This document shows positions 57,177 through 64,000 of a DNA stretch of 64,000 nt, in pieces. The stretch is from Yponomeuta sedellus (taxonomy: Eukaryota > Arthropoda > Insecta > Lepidoptera > Yponomeutidae). The stretch covers positions 14,294,184 through 14,358,183 of the forward strand of contig OW203745.1 in NCBI GenBank assembly GCA_934045075.1. Reading direction: 5' to 3'. Position 1 is the stretch's first letter. Each line of letters starts with the position of its first letter. The position numbers and the translations under genes were made by a program. The notes beneath the pieces are model-generated. The model saw only the letters and a list, made by a program, of their open reading frames with translations. It ran no database searches and had not been told where the DNA came from.

Positions 57177-57428
57177 TACAATTGTGGTTAATTAAAACTG
57201 TTTTTGTACTGATTTATGCTCGTTTATTACATTTTTACAATTCTCCGACGTTTCGGCACTTTTTCAGGTGCCGTAGTCTCGGATGACGGATGATGATGAG
57301 ATGATGATGCCGAAACGTCGGAAAATTGTAAAAATGTAATAAACGAGCATAAATCCGTATAAAAACAGTTTTAATTATGTCTAGTGCTCGTGTTAACCTT
57401 AGAAAATAAATACTATACAAGTGTGGTT
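57177..57428. mobile_element. tail-only inverted dimer (Penelope-like family 1)
   Basis: Element 57190-57415 between 13-bp repeats TACAATTGTGGTT and TACAAGTGTGGTT (one mismatch). It has exactly the outer sequence of the 53739-56580 dimer (ttaattaaaactgttttt... and ...cagttttaattatgtcta), including the one-sided extension ctcgtgttaaccttagaaaa, but nothing of the coding part; the centre is a GATGAT-rich stretch. Confidence 0.8.
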
Positions 57429-58051
57429 TTTTTTTTTCAATAAATAAAAATAAATAAAATACAATATTATGAGCCGTGATAGCGGGACGGTAGAACGACG
57501 GCATTAGGATTAGGATTATCTGTCTGAGAGAAGGCTTGTGCCCTGGATGTTTATAGGTGGCATAAAAAAAAACAGAATATAGCTATTGTATACTTTTCTC
57601 TTTTGTTTGTTCAACCGTCTGTCCTCTCAGAGGCTAAGACCCCCATCGGTAATTAAGCTCAGCAAGCGATGTCTCGTATCTGCGCGATCGAACTATGCTT
57701 AGTGTTTGTTCAGGCAATACTTGAAGCTGAAGGTCTCTTGACCCATATGTGGGTGTTTTTTAGCTACGACAGAAAAGGGTTGGCGTTAAGGCTTGGGGCA
57801 CACAGGTAGTTCGCTGCGACGAGGGCACGGGAAAGACGCCATGCGTTGTATGGAATTCGCGCCCTCGCCCCGTCCTTGTTGGGTGGGCTACGTCCCGTCC
57901 CTTCATTACATTTTGTATGAAAGTGAAGTGGAAAGGTGACACGAATTACATTACAAAAACTCACGACCATATCCCTGAGGGGTAGGCTTGCCACTTGCCA
58001 CGATCGTGTAAGAAATTTTACGCTTCATCATTATTAATTAGTCGTTGCATG

Positions 58052-58410
58052 AAGCGCTCGTGGCCCAGTGGGACCTAGTGATTGGAATCAATCACTAGAG
58101 TTAAGCAACAGCAGGGGCGGTCAGGTGCTGGATGGGAGACCATCCCGTGACTACCGCTAGTGGCATTTATGGCGAACGCTTCCGTGCTTTGCAAGGCACG
58201 TTGAGCCGTTGGTGCCGGCTGTCATGTACTGGCACTCGTTAAGCCATGTAAGAGACCGTAAGGGCGGCTTGATAACTTCTGACAGTAAGGCCCGCCACTG
58301 TCTTATAATCCTCCATAAACCCGGCCTTGACCCCCGTGGTGGAGTATGGTCTGACTTTCCTGCGATGCAGGAAGAGACGTCCCAGCAGAGGGTACATACA
58401 AAGAGTTGAT
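58052..58410 (+). mobile_element. 5S-like SINE, full-length copy (5S head best preserved)
   Basis: The head reads gttaagcaacagcaggggcg, gtcaggtgctggatgggaga, ccatcccgtgacta, very close to a 5S rRNA. The tail is complete. A further tail piece follows at 58473-58535. Confidence 0.78.
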
Positions 58411-58757
58411 ATCAAATGCACGAACGCCTGTTTTGGCTACTCTGCTAAAACATGCCCTATTGGTGGAAATATGTCCATCTGCGGTGCAGGATAAGATCCG
58501 TGCCCTAGCAGTGGGGTCATACAAGGGTTGATATTGAAGTCCTTCTGGAACGCCCCTTACCGGCCTGTCCACCCACATTAGCTCGATATATTTATTTCGT
58601 CAAACTTTCTTCCTTCATCCTCCTCACATGTCAAAACCAAGGCAACATTCATTTATCAATTCTAGACACTATATCCTGTTTCAGTCCACCGCGTTCTCTA
58701 ATCAAACTATTGCATATTACTGTCATTCAAAGTAACACTACACACATAGTGATATTA

Positions 58758-58840
58758 AAACGGGTCTAATCGCGATTATTTATTAGGTAAAACGTAGTAA
58801 TATTTGTATGAGCATCGCAAATCATTATGAAATACCAACA
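58758..58840. mobile_element. Penelope-like family 2 tail fragment
   Basis: aacgggtctaatcgcgatta in the reverse sense, followed by tgtatgagcatcgcaaatca; part of a collapsed dimer. Confidence 0.5.
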
Positions 58841-59462
58841 GCACACAAACACTCGAGAGTCGGGGAAATCTGTTTACTACAAAATTATAACATATTTAAA
58901 CTTTCGTGACTTGTACACATAGTTAGAATATTTTCGGGGGTTAATCGCGTAGAAGTAATCGGGGGATAATCGATTGCAGCATTCCAACCCACAAATGAAA
59001 GTTATTTTTTAAAATAACACGGTAACTGTGACTTATTTAGTGATAATTTTATTTCCATAAATATTTCAACTTAACAGTAAAATAAACCAAAGCGTTACAA
59101 TATTATAAGTGAGCATTACCGAAATATCATCGAGCGGTATTTTACATTACCACACTTTTCAATCCCACTATTACCACAAATTCATCACAGTCTGTTTATT
59201 AAACGTTACAAGTAAAACTTCGAGTCCATTTCACAATATAGATAATTTGTAATGTAAGACGGACTTACATCGACCAAATAGGGGATGTATTAGCAAAGGG
59301 AAAGATAAAAAGTACCCGGAACCGGCGTGCGTCTATGCAACGACTTATGAACGTTGATGAAGCGAAGGTGATCTGTCAGGATCTAGGCAAGTGGCAGTCC
59401 TTGGTATCTGCCTACCCCTCTGGGATACAGGCGTGAGGCTATGTATGTAGATAATCACCACT

Positions 59463-59705
59463 ATGGCCAAACTAAAGTGGAAATGGGCTTGGCACACTGC
59501 AAGACAAAAAGACGGTAGATGGAGTGAAAAGATCCTCCACTGGTATCCACGAGATGGCAACAGAGGACCTGGCCGTCCACGTCGACGGTGGAGAGACGAC
59601 ATCGTGGCGGTGGCTGGTAGAACGTGGACCCGGGAAGCCCAAGACAGAGAAAATTGGAAGGAGAAAGAGGAGGCCTACACCCAGCAATGGGTGCCCCGAA
59701 AATAA
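59463..59705 (+). pseudogene. RTE-type LINE RT C-terminal end (second family)
   Basis: Frame reads LKWKWAWHTARQKDGRWSEK, then ILHWYPRDGNRGPGRPRRRW, RDDIVAVAGRTWTREAQDRE and NWKEKEEAYTQQW. W-x-W--H-AR ... RGPGRPRRRWRDD ... W---A-DR--W is the RTE C-terminal signature. It has an AATAAA-type end with A-rich sequence and sits between two family A tails (59255-59445 and 59855-60010), so a family A tail is split by this insertion. Confidence 0.75.
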
Positions 59706-60009
59706 AATAAATTAAAACAATTTTATGAATTAAAATTTAAAATATGTTAATAAAAATTAAAATGAATTTATTTAAATTTAATAATTAATTAACTAACCTA
59801 AAAATGATGTTACATGTAACTAGGGAATAAAGGCTATTTTTATTTTATTTTTATTTTGTTAGCAAAGGGAAAGATAAAAAGTACCCGGAACCGGCGTGCG
59901 TCTATGCAACGACTTATGAACGTTGATGAAGCGAAGGTGATCTGTCAGGATCGTGGCAAGTGGCAGTCCCTGCCTACCTCTCTGGGATACAGGCGTGAGG
60001 TTATGTATG

Positions 60010-60524
60010 TAGATAATTTGTAGAAAAAAAACATGGAGCAGAACAATTTTATGCTGAAAAAGGTGTTTTCAGTCAAATTACTCCTTATGGGTTGGAATAT
60101 TTCTGCGTAACTCGGTCCAATTGCGCTAAAAATTTAGATGTCACCCTATAGCCGCTAGATGAATCTTCTAGAAACAAGACACAAGGGCTAAGTCAGTATC
60201 ACAAGGAACTTGACCTAGTCGTGTTATTTGTGTCTCCCCCAAGCACAGTGGTGGCGCTTGTTCGAGACGTTTTTAAGACTACATGAAGGAAATCAATGAG
60301 CCAACTTAATAAATTTTATTACCTGTCCTTGCATTTACTTGTAAGTTCGATGATAAAACTTAATGATAATGATGAAAAAGATGATGATGATTAGACCAGT
60401 TTATCCAAAGGTTTTCTAGAAGAGTTCACTTTTAGTGATAAAGCTGCCGTCTGTAGGTAAAGATATATCTGTGTAATTTCCATTTTTGTGTACAATAAAG
60501 TGTTATTTATCTCCATCTAACCTA
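60010..60524. other. non-coding stretch
   Basis: MITE end at 60085-60120 (see 39005). No exon recognised. Confidence 0.4.
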
Positions 60525-60735
60525 TGACGACTTCTGTGGCGCAGCGGTAGAGCATCTACCTACCATGAAAGAGGTCCCGGGTTCGAACCCCGGCTGGGGA
60601 CAAAAAAAACTCCAGGTCTTGGATGTTTACATGCTTGTGATGTCGTTGTTTCTTGTTCCCACGATACAGGGTATCCTAGTGAAGGGCCAGAACCAATGTA
60701 TGTGCTTGTATGTAAATGCTATGTTATGTTATCTA
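60525..60735 (+). mobile_element. tRNA-derived SINE (family 3), full copy
   Basis: tRNA-like head gtggcgcagcggtagagcat, B box ggttcgaacccc, body ttggatgtttacatgcttgt and cccacgatacagggtatcct, tail gtgcttgtatgtaaatg. The head does not close an acceptor stem, so it is not a tRNA gene. Confidence 0.7.
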
Positions 60736-60856
60736 TATATATGATGATGATCATTGGATAATGTTTTATCATTGGATAATAATGTCATCATCAGGCTATA
60801 CTAGTCCACTGCTGGAAATTCCCCTCCCCTAATGAGAGCCATGCATCTTACAAATA

Positions 60857-60900
60857 CTTTGTTTGTTTGTTTGTTTGTTTGTTTGTTTGTTTGTTTGTTA
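60857..60900. repeat. (TTTG)n microsatellite
   Basis: About eleven tttg units. Confidence 0.95.
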
Positions 60901-61985
60901 CGCTTTATTTTATAAAAATTAAGAAACAGAAAAATAACTTAAATATATATTAGCAATATTTTCAATAAAAAAATATTTCATAATACTGCTTTCATCCATT
61001 TTGACTGAAATACCCATCACACCGCGTGACGTCACGCTTAGGTTAACATTGGTAAACTTCACCCGTGCTTTGTGTGACTACTAGTGATTACGCTGTTTGT
61101 TTACCTGGACGTGACGTCACATTCGACGCCATGACACTGCGAGCGGTTTTCTCTTTTTTTATGTTCTGGGTTTTCCCAAAGATTTAAAATAATGTTAGAA
61201 AAATGGCTTTGAACTTCGTTTAACTTTAGTTCCTTACTGAAATATATTAGTTCATTACTGAAATATATAGAGTTTTTTGTAAATAATAAATGTCCACATT
61301 ATGGAAGAGGATTTAAAAATATTTTGTCTCGCCTATTGATAGACGTGAAATGTTGTATATCTTTTATAATAATAATAAACAGTGGAACGACTTCAATTGT
61401 GGTTTAATTTGTAGATTAGTAGTATATTTTATAATAAAACAGAAAAACTAGACAAAAACGGATAAGCAGTTTAGTTAGATCTGATCAAAGGGTAAAGTTG
61501 TAATGATGAAAACGAGGGAAACTTCGAAATGTGTGACGTAATTTAAATATTTGAAAATGATAGATAGAAAAAGAAATAAAAATGGTGTAAAAAGGTTTGC
61601 ACCGTTACAGACGCAGCACTTCGTGCGTTGGCTACTGAAACTATTATCGTGTTTCTCGGCCTACTTGACCGAGAAAAGTAATTACCAATGAGGTCAACGC
61701 TAAAGGCGGGCCATAAAAATGAATGTCAACGGAAATCCACGCGGGCGTCGTCGTTCCGTTTAATCCCAATTCTCTCGGATCATTCGTCTCTTATTCAATA
61801 ACGATCGAGGGTCTTCTGACCCATTTATTCACGCCGTTGAAGTCCTACGGTCGTTTATTTTTTGTGAGTGACCCGACAGTTTACTTACGCCTGTTCAGGC
61901 GCAAAGATAGAGATGAAATAAGATAATAGATAAATTTATAGAGAGCAGAGAAGAGAGACTATACCCGTGGGTAAACACGGAACTG
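60900..61985. other. non-coding stretch
   Basis: No exon, transposon end or RNA gene recognised. A 67-codon frame at 61723 has no similarity that I know. Confidence 0.4.
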
Positions 61986-61989
61986 CAAC

Positions 61990-62300
61990 GGTGCTGGTGG
62001 AATTTTTAGCTTCTAAATAGGTTTTAAAAAAAGAATATAATCAGGTGGGTGCAGCGATATCATTCCGATGTAAAACCTAACTGCAAAGTAGGTACGGGGT
62101 TGAAAGTGATGCAAATTACTTCCGCCAGATGTCGCTGCTTGGAAATAATACAGAGAATATTGTAAAGAGGTTCGAAATTTTGCTGATGCCGGCACTTGCC
62201 CATTAGCTCAGTTGGGAGATCACTGGTACGGTTAGCCAGAGGTCGCGGGTTCGAGTCGCGGCATGGGCGAAATTTTTAGCCTCTGAATAGGTTTTAAAAT
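61990..62300 (+). mobile_element. tRNA-like SINE (family 1), near full length
   Basis: Body from gtgggtgcagcgatatcatt, core ttagctcagttgggagatca with ggttcgagtcgcgg, and tail gcctctgaataggttttaaa. A detached tail piece (tggaatttttagcttctaaa) precedes it at 61998. Confidence 0.7.
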
Positions 62301-62597
62301 CATGGCATAAAAGTTAAAATATTTTAAGTCATTTCTTGTAATAAACCTAATACAATGACTTGAAGACTAGAGTTGGAAATATTTATAATACTTGTATAAA
62401 GTAACATAACCTCACGCCTGTAACCCAGAGGGGTAAGCAGACTGCCACCTGTCACGATCTTGACAAATCACTTTGGCTTCAACAACGTTCAAATCCATGG
62501 ATTAGAACGTTGTTGATTTGTCATGACAACCAATGACAGAGGACTTGACTTGAGAAAAGATGGTCAGGAAAAGAGGACTTGAGAAAAGATGGTCAGA

Positions 62598-62720
62598 GTC
62601 ACAGATTAGATAATAGTTACTACGTAATCAGAGTAGTGTATTTTTCCCGCTGCCTTTTTCTCTTCATTACACTACGGCCCGAATTCAGCGGCTTTCACTT
62701 TCATGTTACATTGTACTTTG
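62598..62720. mobile_element. solo end of the THAP element next to another repeat
   Basis: cacagattagataatagtta-type sequence for 27 bases, identical to the end of the 30196-33148 element, then a repeat (tttttcccgctgcctttttc) also found at about 25160. A shorter match (cacagattagataatag) occurs at about 16159. Confidence 0.5.
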
Positions 62721-63187
62721 ACATTCAGCAAACAGAATGTAAATTTCCTTCAGTTATGTACACTGCATTTTATTTTAATTTCATGTATTTTCCAAAACAC
62801 CTAGGTATTTTAAAAGCTTTGTTGATGGGACAGATACGCCCATTAGTTTATTAAAATTTTTGTCAATAATTTATCTCATGAACCAAATTTGTAATGTTTG
62901 TAATCTATGGCTAAACATTAAGATTTATTATAGCTATATGCTGGTCAACTGGTCAACGGTTATAATAAGTTACTTGGAAATCACTCTGCTGATCCCCACG
63001 ATACAGGCTCGGCCTAGTGTGGGGATCACCGTAATGTTTGATTTTAAATCGAGCAACTTTGCAATGTACCTCATCTACCTTTATGTAATGGTGCATGCAA
63101 ATTATTAAATAAATTCTATTCAATTCTATTGTTTACGTTGAAATAAATTGAATTGAATTGACATTTGCTTCCTTTCTTCGTCCACAG

Positions 63188-63390
63188 ACAAGATTCGCAA
63201 GAAGTACGCGAGCCTCGGCGACTCCGTGGTGTCGGTGCGGCTAGAGCGGAGCCCCAAAGTGGGCCTCGGGCTCAGCCTGGCGGGGCACCGGGATCGCAGC
63301 CGCATGGCGGTGTTCATCTGCGGTCTGCACCCGGCCGGCGCCGCCGCCAGCGCGCGCCCCGCTGTCAAGTTGGGGGACGAGATACTTGAG
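63188..63390 (+). CDS. Patj: Patj/MPDZ-like, exon (PDZ-b start)
   Basis: Exon of 203 bases from acceptor TCCACAG (ending 63187) to donor GTAAGA at 63391. It needs two bases to complete its first codon, which suits both the 12850 and the 45736 donors, and ends in phase 0. It encodes KIRKKYASLGDSVVSVRLE, the loop GLGLSLAG, then DRSRMAVFICGLHPAGAAA and LGDEILE: the first two thirds of a PDZ domain of the MPDZ PDZ10 type. The exon is GC-rich (many GCG/CGC codons) against an AT-rich intron. The rest of the domain lies beyond the window or in an unseen exon after 63.4 kb. Confidence 0.88.
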
Positions 63391-64000
63391 GTAAGATTTC
63401 ACTGACGCCATCTTGATTTTAGTTTCAGTCTGTGAACTTCTGGCGGCTATATTGCGGCGTGTTTTGCATTCAGATCATATATTGAGTAAATTTATTTTAA
63501 CTTCTTTATTCAGACTGTGATTCAGATTACAGAGATCCGCTTTACCAAATAATTATAAGAGATATTAACAATAGCTTAAACTAATAGATCTAAATATCTA
63601 TCTAGATCTATTAGTTTCACAGGCTACAGTACAGATATACTGTACATAGATAAAAAGCTGTAATATGCGCCAAACCCATATTCGATAGCCTTCAAAATAC
63701 TGTTGCTGCTGTTTCATACTCGCTGCTGCAAGGAAACAGTTTTAATTTTATTTATTTATTTGGAGAAAATACAGCCATACGTAATGAATGTTTATATGTT
63801 TTACAATATTGGTTATGGACTTATCTGTCCTATGGAACATTTCCCACTTATATTTAAGTCAGGTAATGTAAATGGCGAATGCGAAATGGCTCTCACATGT
63901 CTAACATACAAAAAGAAAAAATAATTTATCAAATATAATTAGGTATAGGCTATTGAGATGGACAAATTATATGGTTATTTAGCTGCAAGTGTCCAATCAG
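63391..64000. other. intronic DNA
   Basis: Follows the GTAAGA donor. AT-rich, with a short inverted repeat around 63590-63620 (ctaatagatctaaatatcta and complement). No further exon seen to the window end. Confidence 0.5.

Noticed and set aside
61723..61926. 67-codon plus-strand frame
   Set aside because: No motif, no splice or promoter support, and length is within chance for this sequence.
63126..63368. Minus-strand frame rich in Arg/Ala/Ser
   Set aside because: Antisense of the GC-rich PDZ exon at 63188-63390.

Overview
This is eukaryotic nuclear DNA, most likely from a moth or butterfly. The base composition is AT-rich, genes are split by GT-AG introns, and the repeat content looks lepidopteran: tRNA-derived SINEs, a mariner with 28-bp ends, Helitron-like TC...CTAG ends, RTE-type LINE tails and Penelope-like elements. 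About 200 bases (22584-22783) are an assembly gap of Ns. The species cannot be read from the window. Nothing bacterial, no CRISPR array and no rRNA gene were seen.

One host gene runs on the + strand through most of the window. It is a multi-PDZ scaffold of the Patj/MPDZ (INAD-like) family. Six exons at 9680-12850 encode one complete PDZ domain and an acidic linker. After a large intron region, an exon at 63188-63390 encodes the first part of the next PDZ domain. A candidate extra or alternative first exon ends at 45736; its donor has the right phase for the 63188 exon. The gene starts before and ends after what can be seen here.

Almost everything else is mobile DNA, much of it inside the roughly 50-kb intron between 12850 and 63188. 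(1) 26176-27456 is a dead mariner with intact ends. (2) 30196-33148 is a THAP-domain DNA element with an 8-bp target duplication that has been interrupted by a second, inverted copy of itself, making a palindrome of about 2.8 kb. (3) 53739-56580 holds two head-to-head copies of a Penelope-like retroelement (RT plus GIY-YIG) flanked by a perfect 12-bp duplication. (4) Four tail-only inverted dimers (17397, 24308, 39998, 57190) have the same layout and 12-14 bp duplications. (5) About 18 copies or pieces of a SINE carry a 5S-rRNA-like promoter region. (6) At least 14 pieces of a tRNA-like SINE are present, several as inverted pairs. (7) Many MITEs have clear ends. Two further THAP-domain remnants (6345 and 47798) and a SAP-like reading frame lie outside the palindrome.

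The recurring theme is inverted duplication. Unrelated element classes (Penelope-like, THAP DNA element, tRNA-SINE, MITEs) repeatedly appear as head-to-head dimers, often with their own target-site duplications.
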